This document shows, piece by piece, positions 24,390 through 35,079 of a stretch of 64,000 bases of DNA. Each line of letters begins with the position of its first letter. Position 1 is the first letter of the stretch. The notes below the pieces were generated by a model. The model did no database searches, was not told the origin of the DNA, and saw only the letters and a program-made list of their open reading frames with translations. The stretch is from Paralvinella palmiformis (lineage: Eukaryota; Annelida; Polychaeta; Terebellida; Alvinellidae): assembly GCA_025642065.1 (NCBI GenBank), contig JAODUP010000582.1, forward strand, positions 226,001-290,000, read 5' to 3'. A program made the translations under genes and the position numbers.

Positions 24390-25880
24390 ACAATTATAAA
24401 GTTGTCACGAACGCATTAACAAACAAACAAACAAACAAAAAACGCAATTCGACGGAACTAAACCGAATGTACACATAAAAGATCCACAAGAAAATAGAAC
24501 GGATCCAAATATTACATGATATAAGTCGAGTTTACGCGTTTATTGACGAGCTATTATAATATAGGACAGACATGTACAGTCCAGCTGTGTCACAGCTGTT
24601 AGCTTTGTTAGGCCGCCCATATTTGTGTTGATGTTAAAGACCGAGTAGATTGTCAACAGAAGAAATACTCGTTTGTCATTTCTCCGAATGGCAACTTCGT
24701 GAGAGTGGAAAAAAGAACAAACGGCTTCCAGTTTGTATTCACTATATGGGCGCATTATCAACATCACCATCACTGTTGTAACTTGGCGGTAGTTCTTAGA
24801 AATTAAAAAAAAAAAAACGAAAAAATATCCGAAACACTCAAAATAACGTCATATTTATTAAGTCATCCATTTTGGATGGTTATAACAGTGAGTAAAAAGT
24901 GATAGTTCTTCGTAAAAAGTGATAGTTCTTCGTCTATCTTTGCGCTAATTACTTCAGGAACATACTGACCGATGTGCGACTACCTACAGAGAAACATCCT
25001 ACCACTACAGTTAACAACGAGACTCGAACCCCGACCCGAAGGTTAGCAGCGCAGCGCAGCGCCCAAATCATCGCACCATCGGGGGGAATTCCCACCCAGG
25101 AATCAAAGGCCAATTAGAATTAAAGCTCGTACGTTCCTCGTCTTGCTACCTTCCACCCCCACCACGGCATCCCAGTACAGGCCAGGTTGCCGAGAAAAGT
25201 GTACCCATTCATAGCTGCCAAGAATGAGTCCACAGTACGATGCGTTCCATCTCCTCAATCAAGCAACCATGACTGCGTTTGCATGAGTTTTTACACCTGT
25301 AATTCAAGTGGGTTGTGCTCCGCGTGGATTATTTGCTTGGTGCTGTTTAGGCGCCGGTCTGTGTATTAGATTCGGAATGATTTCAGAAGCAGTTAAATTA
25401 TTATTTTTTCCGACTGAAGGGCGCCCTCTACACACTGGCTGCGACTGATACGGTACTTGTTCGATGTCGGGTGATACTTACCAAGTTAGTAGGCCGTGAC
25501 GACTAGATGGCAATAAAGTTGCACGTCTTCTAACCTGTGGCTCAACATGTCTGTGTCACAAGTAGGCGCACAGTCAGGCACGCACGCGTACACACAGGCA
25601 CTCAGGACTGCATACGTATATACATACATACCTACATACATACCTACGCAAGAGATATAGGAAAAGTTGCTTCCTTAGATTCAGTCTTTTGATGAATCGT
25701 TTCGATGTAATGGTCGTGATTCTTCAAGCCGGTGTTTTTTCACTCACTACCACATATGCATACAAACACGGGCACACAAGACACACACAAACACGGGCCC
25801 AAACACACACACACGCGGTTGAACTTGTTTAATACTCCTATAGACTGGACAGAACGCAGATGTTAACGAGGTAAATCATT
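24390..25880. other. 3' flank of the glycosyltransferase gene, repeats only
   Basis: Contains a SINE D-like repeat at about 24960-25090 (box B-like gggttcgagtctcg on the minus strand), a duplicated gtaaaaagtgatagttcttcg at about 24892-24932, and CA-rich microsatellites from 25740. No coding exon seen. Confidence 0.5.
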
Positions 25881-25949
25881 GTGTACACACACACACACAC
25901 ACTTTCCTCCTCCACTGAATCACATACAAACCACGTCATAAATAAACAA

Positions 25950-27020
25950 TTAGCTGAGGGATACATCTCTTGGCATCAGCTCCTTGTTTCCGTATAGCAC
26001 CGAGCGAGCCATCTCGCCAAAGGTCGTATTCCACGTTTTGATGTTTTCTGGATCCGGCTCAACGCCGCGATAGTACGGGCTGGTGTCCTTCCAGAGCCTA
26101 TACCACAGATGTACGGCGTAGTTCTTCTCCCAGTCGAACCTCTTTGGACCCCAGATCTGATCCAGTTCTTTGAAATTGGGCCGATTCAACTTGGTCCTCT
26201 CGACATGTATGAGATGAGGATATCTTCTAGATAGCTTGTACGGGACTTTGCCCGTATTATACGCCCACTCCTGGATCTGGTAATCGTCCAGGTAGGCGTT
26301 GATCCAGAGATAGAGGAAGAACGCTGACTTGGAGCAGACGATCACGCTGCCGCAGGCCTTCGTGTCCTGTTCGAGTCCGATTGTACAGACGTATTTTCGG
26401 AGCTGGTCGAAGGGCCGGGTTACGATGACGTCGAAATCCAGATAGATGCCGCCGTATTCCATCAGGATCTTGACGCGGTCTACGTTCGAGTGCGACGTAT
26501 AGTAGAAGGGCTGCTTCACCGCTTCGCCGAACAAAGTCACAGGAGGATCCCTGGCCATGACCTTAACCTTGGGCAGGGTCCGGACCACATCCCAAAAGGG
26601 ACCTGTCGGCTCGATGTTCGTGTGAAAATAGATGACATCTGGATCGAGAATCTTGTGCGCGCTCAGCACGCTGAGCATGTGGTGGAACTGGAGGGGGCGG
26701 GGAGCCGTGTTGAACCAAATGTAGTGAACTATGTTTGGAACCTGGAATTCTGCCTGTGGCTCGCGATCCTCGCCGATCCGAGTGGGCTTCCTTTTCCATC
26801 CTTCCTCGGCTAGGGGACTCGGTCGTACTTGTACATCATCGGCAAGCTCGTTCCCTCGGCCAACCGGAGATAGTTCGCGTTTGCCGAGGAAGCTTTTCTT
26901 ATTGGCCAGTTCATTCTTCCACGTGACCACGCCAGCTCGGAATAGACCAATCATTAGCAAGATTACGTTGACTAATAGAACGGCTCGAAGAAGCGTGAAA
27001 GTCTGGAATAAGAATGTTTT
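25950..27020 (-). CDS. Glycosyltransferase main exon
   Basis: A single open frame of 356 codons with the GT32-like conserved blocks and no frame break. The acceptor tatatcttgcag lies at 27021-27032. If translation began within this exon, the first in-frame ATG would be the Met inside the membrane segment (LLMIGL), which argues for an upstream coding exon. Confidence 0.93.
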   Translation of the reverse strand, partial: KTFLFQTFTLLRAVLLVNVILLMIGLFRAGVVTWKNELANKKSFLGKRELSPVGRGNELADDVQVRPSPLAEEGWKRKPTRIGEDREPQAEFQVPNIVHYIWFNTAPRPLQFHHMLSVLSAHKILDPDVIYFHTNIEPTGPFWDVVRTLPKVKVMARDPPVTLFGEAVKQPFYYTSHSNVDRVKILMEYGGIYLDFDVIVTRPFDQLRKYVCTIGLEQDTKACGSVIVCSKSAFFLYLWINAYLDDYQIQEWAYNTGKVPYKLSRRYPHLIHVERTKLNRPNFKELDQIWGPKRFDWEKNYAVHLWYRLWKDTSPYYRGVEPDPENIKTWNTTFGEMARSVLYGNKELMPRDVSLS

Positions 27021-28673
27021 CTGCAAGATATAGATTCATTCAGGATCGGTTCCCGCAGAAACGGCTATATATGTATAAACTAATGTACGTTATCGCCAAT
27101 CAGGATAAATACTGACTGATTTCCGTTGCTAAAGTAAACAAACTTGGAAATGCGCAATAACGCAGGACAATAAAAATAATGCCCGAAATGGCAGTTATTC
27201 TATACGTGGGTAAGCTACCTCAAATGAGGGAGACGCATATGGTTTGTAATTTACTGTTTCACCATCGGGGGACTAATTCTAACTAAATTTACAATTTACA
27301 ATATATGGCATATTCGGCGGAGAAAACCTTACCAGTTGCCTGGTTGGATGAAAAACTCCTCCTGCTATAGTGCCACAGCCGGGATTCGAACCTCCGATCT
27401 CCCGCACAGCATCACCAGAAGTAAGAAAGCTCTTACCCATTAGGCCTTAGAGGCAGACAATGGTTTCAAACAAGAGTTAAGAGTTGGGTAGCTCCGATTC
27501 TGGTCACACGTGAGACGTGTACCCAGAGGGGCGACTCCATAGGGGAGCAAGCCCCACAAATATAGACGTGACCCGGATTCGAACCTACAACTTCGTGGTT
27601 TCCAGTGTAGTGCTCTAACGTCGCAACGCCCGGTTTCGAACAAGAATCAGTGTTAGATATCACAAATTGTAAAATAACATCAAATATTTATACGACATCG
27701 ATATACACATTATAATAGCGAAACTTTCTACAGCTGGGAAGATACTGTAGTACTCAGAATGACCACATCAAATATAGGTCAACTCAAGTGTGAATTTTCG
27801 AATTTTATGTAACGCAATTAGCATAAATTACAAGTTCAGTTTTTACATCTTGTGGCGTAAAACTGGAGACATATTGTTTTTTTAACGTTCTAATAGCCAA
27901 CAGTTAAACAGTCACATAAATATCCATATTTTACTTTACGGGAAGAAGGTTTAACTCTTGTTACAGCCATAGAAGCGACATATGTTCCTACGTAGACATT
28001 ATGACCGACTACTTAATCCCTTCATTGTATGTAATGTATACTAGGATCATTACCAACTGTGTAAGAAGAAAAAGACCCATTCGGGGTTTGTTTGTAAAGG
28101 TGTTGGTCTTAAGCAATGGAACAATTATGCAAGAATTACTGATGGAATGCAATTTCGTTCTACCGGTTAATGGCTTTGTTGTTAAATAATAGTACAGGGA
28201 GTGGTGCAGGGAAACAAGAGAGAGAGAGAGAGAGACAGACAGACAGGGAGAAACACATCATTACAGAGACAAGGATAGACAGATTATGTTTATTATTACC
28301 CGTTGCAGCATCTTCTATATATTTGTTGACTAATAGTAGTGGGATCCTCCCGAGACCAAGACGAAACCACTCCTAGAAGAAGAAAAAAACCGACGGAAAC
28401 ATGACAGTTGTGTGAAATAAGTCAGTGTACACACACGCGCGCGCACACACACATACACGCATAGAGGGATACATATATATAAAAACACATACACACAGAA
28501 TACACACATACACAGAACATAAAACACACACACACACACACACAGGGATATAGATAGAATATATATATATATATATATTATATACAGAATACACACACAT
28601 ACACAGAACACACACTCCCCGGGATATAATAGTACCAACAAACCCCCACACACACACACACACATAACATTAA

Positions 28674-28722
<49 letters not shown>

Positions 28723-29538
28723 CACACACACACACACACACACAGGGAAAAATATATAGAATACACACACGCGCGCGCACACACCTAAGGGGAAAGATAG
28801 AATACATAAAACACACACACGCGTCCCCCCACACCATAAAACCCCCCCCCACACATAACACATACCAATTCCATAATATACATCTCAACTCTGTTAAACG
28901 TTGGATATATTTACTTACTAACTCACTTTTTATCGCACGAATGGACTTATTATAACGATAACATAGAACTAAAGAGGACATATCCATGTCTTAACTGGTA
29001 ACGTTGTTGGGCAGATATCACCAGCATCTGGGTTTAAATCTCAGCCGGGCTATGTCTGAAGGTGTTTCAGCGTTCACTTTGCCTCATTACCTTCGGAGGT
29101 CTACCCTCTGGACAAAGGTGATCGTAAAACAGCAACATTTATTTATAGGTACAAGTAACAAGAATGTCACTCTGGAATCAAGTTGGACTAAAGTAATCGC
29201 GAAATAGATTACCTGAACCATAGGTATCCCATCCCCTACTCCAGTCTAACCAACAATAGCCATGGATATACTCAAGTCACTCTCTGACCCACCCATTCAT
29301 TCACATACATTGACAGCCAATTGAAAAGGTACATATATTACAATAACAAAGAGAACAATAACAATTCTAAATACATCTACAAAGACGACAACAGGTTGAG
29401 CAACAATCGGCGAGAAATTGATCACACAGCTACGACACACACACACACACACGCACAGAGGAACTGACCTGAACCGAGTCAACACGCCGCCTTCTCGCTT
29501 GGGCAAGTGCACGACGCAAGTGCATTAAACAGCGACAG

Positions 29539-29572
<34 letters not shown>

Positions 29573-29733
29573 TAGATAAGGAACAACCACTTTTTACCTA
29601 ACTGACACATCGTCCTACCTCTAACCAAACTTGTCTACAAACGCCGACTCAATAACCACAAAACTCTTACCTCAAAGTGTAAGTCCGGTCCTCCGGCAAT
29701 ATCGTCCCACTTTAGACGTGAAGTGGACCGCAT
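25950..29733 (-). CDS. DXD-motif glycosyltransferase (GT32-like), type II membrane protein
   Basis: Predicted Golgi glycosyltransferase with the DXD sugar-binding region (family knowledge: GT32/Gly_transf_sug enzymes transfer a sugar from a nucleotide-sugar using a metal ion bound at DXD). The main exon is 27020-25950, stop TAA at 25952-25950. A proposed first exon, 29733-29671, would supply ATG and 21 residues and joins in phase 0, giving about 377 residues. The order is a short cytoplasmic tail, a membrane anchor (about residues 34-53, AVLLVNVILLMIGLF), a stem, PNIVHYIWFNTAPRP, then EYGGIYLDFDVIVTRPFD with the DFD motif at about 216-218 (26430-26438), and an NYAVHLW block near the C-terminus. 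The 5' end of the main exon is an acceptor (atatcttgcag|AAAAC), so no start inside it is needed. Donor and acceptor sugars cannot be told. Confidence 0.88.
27205..27456 (-). repeat. SINE C, tRNA-derived SINE
   Basis: Minus strand: head ctaaggcctaatgggtaaga, perfect box B gaggttcgaatccc, then aggaggagtttttcatccaa and gccgaatatgccatatat. It lies in the glycosyltransferase intron. A second copy, opposite orientation, is at 41745-42000. Confidence 0.8.
27480..27645 (-). repeat. SINE E, tRNA-derived SINE
   Basis: Minus strand: gttagagcactacactgg (box A region), a perfect box B gtaggttcgaatccggg, then a body with gggcttgctcccctatggag. Seen once in this window. Confidence 0.65.
27660..28200. other. 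Intronic sequence, nothing recognised
   Basis: AT-rich, no domain-bearing frame, no repeat shared with the rest of the window. Lies inside the proposed glycosyltransferase intron. Confidence 0.4.
28213..28860. repeat. Compound microsatellite block (GA, CA, TA, CG-containing)
   Basis: Alternating (GA)n, (AC)n, (AT)n and (CG)(CA) tracts, with partial internal duplication: the 'cacaca...gggatatag' and 'tatata...cagaatacacac' units recur. Translations of this block give only Cys-Val or Ile-Tyr runs. Confidence 0.9.
28990..29140 (+). repeat. SINE A copy, plus orientation, partial
   Basis: Body gtctgaaggtgtttcagcg, ttgcctcattaccttcggag and tail gtaaaacagcaacatttat. The head is degraded. Confidence 0.65.
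29546..29571. repeat. (AT)n microsatellite
   Basis: Pure alternating AT. Confidence 0.9.
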
Positions 29734-30200
29734 CAGTCGGCGGCTACATTCATAGATGATCTCCGTCCCCTCTCTATAGGCCACGTGTTCCGGTGTCTCA
29801 AGTCCGACGTCCGCGAAGTCGTCTAGCCAAATATAGCGGCGTATTGTAGCCGTTACTCCACCGAGCCGGTCAGGAAGTTCCGGTTTGGCTGCGGTACTCG
29901 TACGTGCTCGATTTACTGAACATCGTCACCGTTCGGCGTCTGACCGATTAATGTCGCCCTCTGAGCGTTGGTTGGCTTGGCGAAGCTTCATTCAATCTCC
30001 AGCCAATCACCACCATCGCTCGCTGTTTGACCTGGATTCGGCCGACCGGAACAGCCGCTCTGCCGGCCTCGACCATGCGCGACTGGCGAGAAGTGACGCG
30101 ATCGGTGTCGCCGCCCGACGGGCTTTATTGGCATCATTCGTTCGAGGGCCGCGTTCGATGAGCCAGCTGGGTCTATTCTGGTTCTGCGTCGAGGTTAACG
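29640..30200. promoter_or_regulatory. CpG-rich island, probable promoter of the glycosyltransferase
   Basis: A stretch clearly richer in G, C and CpG than its surroundings (for example ctcgaccatgcgcgactggc). It holds the proposed first exon and its donor. A CpG-rich patch at the 5' end of the minus-strand gene fits a promoter. It also keeps a long plus-strand frame open (29885-30205), which is expected of such base composition. Confidence 0.5.
29671..29733 (-). CDS. Proposed first coding exon of the glycosyltransferase
   Basis: ATG followed by 20 codons (MRSTSRLKWDDI...DLHFE) up to the donor TTTGAG|gtaaga, phase 0, joining the main exon to place a short basic tail before the membrane anchor. 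Evidence is splice site, phase and the CpG-rich setting only. The 63 bp could instead belong to a 5' UTR. Confidence 0.5.
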
Positions 30201-30529
30201 GTTAATAGTGGAACGAATGCGATGTCAATTATTGAAATAAGGTGTGTTTACATCCCACTTTCACTTAATACATACTACAGCTTCAGTTAACGTGGACATA
30301 TATTCACGAGTTTGTAAATCTGGGGATTCTCTGGCACATTCGACCGATGTCAGGGGACTTATTTATTTAATAATTGTTTTTTAAATTTGTGCCCCCACAA
30401 AGTGGAGGAAAGTCACATAGTACGAGAATGTTAATAACTGAGCAACATTACATGTAAAATAGTAACAAGTATGTGGTATATAGTGACTAAACTAGATATA
30501 GAATAACGTGAAATAGGATTAAAGTAACT

Positions 30530-30703
30530 GATTGATGATGATGATGATTGGTGTTTTACGGCCACTTTTGTGCACAAGGTAGGCTAAATGGGCCGAGCGA
30601 CCTCCAAAGGTAATGAATCGAAGTCCAAGATGAAACACCATCGAGGTATGCCCACACGTGTGTGAGGGAGAGAGAGATAGAGAGTGTGTGTATGTGGATA
30701 TGT

Positions 30704-30737
<34 letters not shown>

Positions 30738-30842
30738 TTGTATGTATGACGGTACTGGCATTGAGTATTAAAAACATCTACACATTTAAATCTACACATC
30801 CATAAAGTTCCACATTCGTAATCGTCTGTAAACTGACAGTAG
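30530..30842 (-). repeat. SINE A tail fused to a microsatellite and unique tail (composite, copy 2)
   Basis: Nearly the same composite as at 24090-24382: SINE A body, cccacacgtgtgtgagggag, GA/GT microsatellite, gtatgacggtactggcat, then catccataaagttccaca. Confidence 0.8.
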
Positions 30843-30849
30843 TATAAAA

Positions 30850-31670
30850 TTATACATCCATAAACAAATACACGGTCAGTAAATGTGTGCCACTCATTGG
30901 TTGATGAGTTACGGATGAGGCTCAATAATTGCCATCAATCCAATACGATTAGAACCGAAATATACTGTTTGGCCTATAAGTGAAAATGCAATATATAGCT
31001 CTCCATGTAGTTACAGAGCAGAGAGAACAAAGTGGATAATGAACATTATGCACATTATTATCCACATTTCTTTATTCGCTTCGAACAAAGTTTCAATGAT
31101 CTCGAAGGATTCACTAACAGACGATTTTGTGCTAGCGTTTTGCTGTCTCTCATAAGCACATTTTAAGTACCATCAAATATTCAGGCGAATACCGATACCA
31201 AGGTGCCGAAGGTTATAAATAGCAACAACCGAGGCTAGAATTTATTGCATCTACCGAGAATGATGTTTATGCTACATAGTTTTCGGTCTGTCGCACTCCA
31301 ACGGATCCGAAGCTAGATCCTTTCCGTTTGACGACTCCAGTTCTCGCAAGGCACCATCGTAAAATTGTTAACAGAAGGCACTTTCATCTTTACCGTCTAT
31401 GTGTATTGTTGATCCGCGGTGTTTAGAATTTGGATGTTATCAGTATTTGGAATTCAGTTGGAAGAGATATGTCGGCGCCAACCGTTGAATTCCCCCCCCC
31501 CTCCCCCATTGTTCAGCTTACTCCTTCGCAATGTTATCGTCGATAACTAATTGACAACGAAAGGCTCTTCGATCTGTCTGTTTGAAGATGTCCAACATGA
31601 ATGTTATTGGCAAGAAGCAATACCTTGTAACCATTTTTCGTAATTATAATCGACTTTAAGCCTTTCCCTC
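30850..31670. other. Non-coding stretch
   Basis: No gene or repeat recognised between the composite SINE and the long (TA)n tract. Confidence 0.4.
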
Positions 31671-31677
31671 AATCCCC

Positions 31678-31678
31678 C

Positions 31679-31755
<77 letters not shown>

Positions 31756-31768
31756 TATATATATATGT
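31678..31768. repeat. Long (TA)n microsatellite
   Basis: About 90 bp of alternating TA with one break. Confidence 0.95.
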
Positions 31769-32002
31769 TAATTGACTAATTCACCATTGTTGCTAATTTT
31801 GCAGTAGTCCAGGTATCTATTTACTATTCTCTAGGTGGTCTGATTGAGAAAATTTTCCGATTTTAATTTGCCTTTAATCAAGTTTCATGTAAAATAAACT
31901 TTTTCGGTTAATCTCTCCCCCCCCCTCCCCGTAACCGAATAGCAGGTTGAAACCACGTTCCACGATTGTCAGATATTGGAGCATTATCAAGGTGATCTGC
32001 TT

Positions 32003-32404
32003 TAGCCTTACCCCTAAGCCTTACCTCTAAGCCGTACCCTTTAGCCTTTCCCCATAGCCGTACCCTTTAGCCTTACCCCTAAGCCATACCCTTTAGCCTT
32101 ACCATAAGCCGTACCCTTTAGCCTTACCCCTAAGCCGTACCCTTTAGCCTTTCCCCTAAGCCATACCCTTTAGCCTTACCCCTAAGCCTTACATTTAGCC
32201 TTACTCCTAAGCCGTACCATTTAGCCTTACCCCTAAGTCGTACCCTTTAGCCTTACCCCTAAGTCGTACCCTTTAGCCTTTCCCCTAAGCCGTACCCTTT
32301 AACCTTACCATAAGCCGTACCCTTTAGCCTTACCCCTAAGCCATACCCTTTAGCCTTACCCCTAAGCCGTACCCTTTAGCCTTACCCCTAAGCCGTACCC
32401 TTTT
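32003..32404. repeat. 26-bp minisatellite
   Basis: About fifteen copies of a unit close to tttagccttacccctaag plus ccgtaccc, with scattered variants (cataccc, cttaccataag). Not CRISPR: there are no unique spacers. Confidence 0.9.
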
Positions 32405-32486
32405 ATCGCGGACCATTTAGGTAAAAAATCAATTCCTGTGTCTGCGCAATCGTGAATATTGTGTCATGCCCGATACGTGGTTGTAC

Positions 32487-32526
32487 ATCATGATCATGAT
32501 CATGATCATCATGATCATCATCATCC
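32487..32526. repeat. (ATC/GATCAT)n short tandem
   Basis: catgatcatgatcatgatca followed by tcatgatcatcatcatcc. Confidence 0.85.
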
Positions 32527-32957
32527 ATACCAGTGATTGACAAAAGTTGATGCACAACTATCCGGGAATAAAACTATGTAAAATACCGGGTACCTCCCCC
32601 CCCCCCCGTACTTTAAGTGATAATAATATGAGCCGAATATCATTTCATACGATTGATGATAACACAGATCACAAATTATTAAGCGCAAGTAAACTAAATA
32701 TAAGGTGAGCTATATAAACCTCAATTAGATCAACCTTAATAAGTATATAAACTATGTCAAGTATAACAATTGATTTCATTGATTGATTGATTTGAAAAAA
32801 TGTCCATTAAATAGTTCAAAGGGATATACTTCTTAGTTGGTAAATAAATAAAATTATTTTAAACGTTACCTTGATTTTTAATGTCAGGTCGTATTTGAAT
32901 GTATACTTCTATGTTGGACGAGGTTTCAGGAATGTTGTTAAATTGATGTATCTCAAA

Positions 32958-33066
32958 GGCTCTACTACTACTACTACTACTACTATTACTACTACTACTA
33001 CTACAATAACAACTACTACAAGCACAACAACAACAACAACTACTACAACTACTACGACTACTACAA
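32958..33066. repeat. Trinucleotide (ACT/CTA, ACA) microsatellite
   Basis: Runs of cta/act and aca units, giving a Thr-rich frame on the plus strand. No gene context. Confidence 0.9.
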
Positions 33067-33649
33067 TGCGGACAAATCAGTTTCTAACGTCTCTGTGAAT
33101 AATATATTAGCTAATTAGCATTACGTCCATCTCTTTCTCTCTCTCTCCCCCCCTCTCTCTAACTGTATGTGTCTGTCTGTGTGTGTCTGTCTCTGTGTGT
33201 CTGCTGTGTGTGTTTATACACAAAGACGTCTGTTTTATATGAATCAATAAACCAAAGACATAAATTAAACTTTTTAAATTGACTCCTACCTTTATTTTGA
33301 ATAGCACGATATATATATATATATATATATATAATTCAATTTTCTGGGTATATGTACATACTAAGTAAACTGTTCATAGGAAAATAAATAAATAAGAGTA
33401 AAATGATGGACTCCCCCCGCTAGGCTGTTTACTTGCTATGTACAGTACTAGATTGTGATCTTCAGAGAAATTATACATTATCGGAAGAAATATTCACATC
33501 CACAAGTGTTGTTGTCATTTTCGTAAACAGTATTTGGAGATCCAGGAAAAAAATGCGAAGAAATCTATCAACCCATCAGCTGCATCTGTTATCCAAACCT
33601 GAAATGACAAATTTAGACAAATTAATAATCAAAACTGCTGCTAGTTTCA

Positions 33650-33653
<4 letters not shown>

Positions 33654-33696
<43 letters not shown>
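33654..33696. repeat. (AT)n microsatellite inside an open frame
   Basis: Alternating AT; the plus-strand frame 33433-33906 stays open on both sides of it. Confidence 0.9.
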
Positions 33697-33698
<2 letters not shown>

Positions 33699-33909
33699 GT
33701 TGGTAATTAAAAATAAACTATCATGTGCTGTCTACTGCCTTACACTGAAATCATTTAATGGAAACTCATCAGTCAAGAGAATTTGTGAATCATTCAACAA
33801 CACAAAAACAATGACATCAGGTCTGAATGGGCTTCTTGAAGTTCACCAGAAACAAAATTCCCCAGAACGTAGGATTAAGTTGCCACAAAGTACGAAAAGG
33901 TTGTAACAG

Positions 33910-34940
33910 ATAAGGGGATTTTACACTTGATTTAAAAACTACACGTTTTCAGAAACCACACGGGCTTAATTCAAGATCAAAGCTATTTATCGTTCTGGAT
34001 ATGTTTTCATTGGATTTTTCAAACTGGTGCTTACGCTATTTTACCTCTCATCACACTGCACATTTTTTACTTAAATTTGATGATGCGAACGTGTTAATTA
34101 TCACAGCTGTCGTGCTGAGATTATTACTTGGCGGGCATAGTTGACCTGACCTGGTCCTATTTTTGAACTTCTAAATTTGTTTAACACGCGTCCATCCCAC
34201 CACCGCCTCTTGCCCCGGACAGTGATGTGACCCACACATATGTTTTATAATTACTTTTTTAGGGAGCCAATGGCAAGACAGCTCAGGCTACATTTGTCCT
34301 TCAATTTCCCTTTTTAGCTGACCTTATGAAAGCTTTTCATATATTTTATAAATTAATATTAATATTATTGTACAATTAAATGGTGGGAATTGAAAAATAA
34401 ACTTCACTTCACTATGTTCACGTTTTGAGTGATTGTTGAAAGTTTGGAACTAAACGGAGTATTTAAAACGGAGGATTTTCTGATCTATCATTTAGTACAT
34501 ATTGCGGAAACAGTACGGGATAAATTACAAGAAAGCACCAGGAAAAGCATTAAAGTAGAAAAGTTTAGAATCCTGATGAAGTTTCCTAAATTTGTTACAG
34601 TTGCCAGTTGTTTAACCTGGACGGACATTTTTCTTTGTTGTGAGTTTCTTTACTCGTATTTTGTCTAAATCGACGAGAAACCTCTTTTTATTTCACTCTA
34701 CTTCTTCTGGAGCACACTACATGTTATGAGGTACGTGATAGGTGTATGTCTCATTTAGAGTGTACATTCTTAAAGTAAATATATGAATAAGTAACAGAAG
34801 GCACCACTAAATACATTTTCACACACACACATACACACACGCACGCATACACGTACACGCACGCACGCACGCACGAAAATACGCACACATACACAGAATG
34901 AAAAATAATAAACGAGATGACTATCAATTTAAAATAGGAA
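33910..34940. other. Stretch left of the exon array, gene end not found
   Basis: The minus strand was inspected for the continuation of the PARP14-like gene (WWE or PARP catalytic blocks, splice sites). None was recognised. A CA/GC-rich microsatellite lies at about 34819-34880. Confidence 0.4.
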
Positions 34941-35012
34941 ATGAAAATAAGAAAGAAACATACTAAGACATTCATTGTTATTCTAGTAACAAAACATTTA
35001 GATATTATTTAC

Positions 35013-35079
35013 CTGAAGTTACAACACTATCGTTTGAAGTGTTTTCTTTCTCATCAACTGATGTAGTTTTCATCTTTTC
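35013..35079 (-). CDS. PARP14: Array exon B1 (last recognised exon)
   Basis: 67 nt: EKMKTTSVDEKENTSNDS then VVTS. No C exon follows on its left. If its donor is not used, the frame ends two codons later (GK then TAA), a possible terminus. Confidence 0.78.

Noticed and set aside
25950..27026. Start of the glycosyltransferase at the TTG codon at 27026
   Set aside because: The TTG belongs to the splice acceptor ttgcag; an upstream exon is more likely to provide the start.
26490..27033. Plus-strand frames of about 100 codons antisense to the glycosyltransferase
   Set aside because: Shadow frames of a GC-rich coding exon; the minus-strand product has a recognisable catalytic motif, these do not.
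28330..28987. Long minus-strand open frames rich in Cys-Val and Ile-Tyr
   Set aside because: They are translations of (CA)n and (TA)n microsatellites.
29885..30205. 106-codon plus-strand gene
   Set aside because: The frame lies in a CpG-rich patch where stops are rare; no domain or splice context; better explained as promoter sequence of the minus-strand glycosyltransferase.
32003..32404. CRISPR array
   Set aside because: Units are directly contiguous, without unique spacers, in an animal genome.
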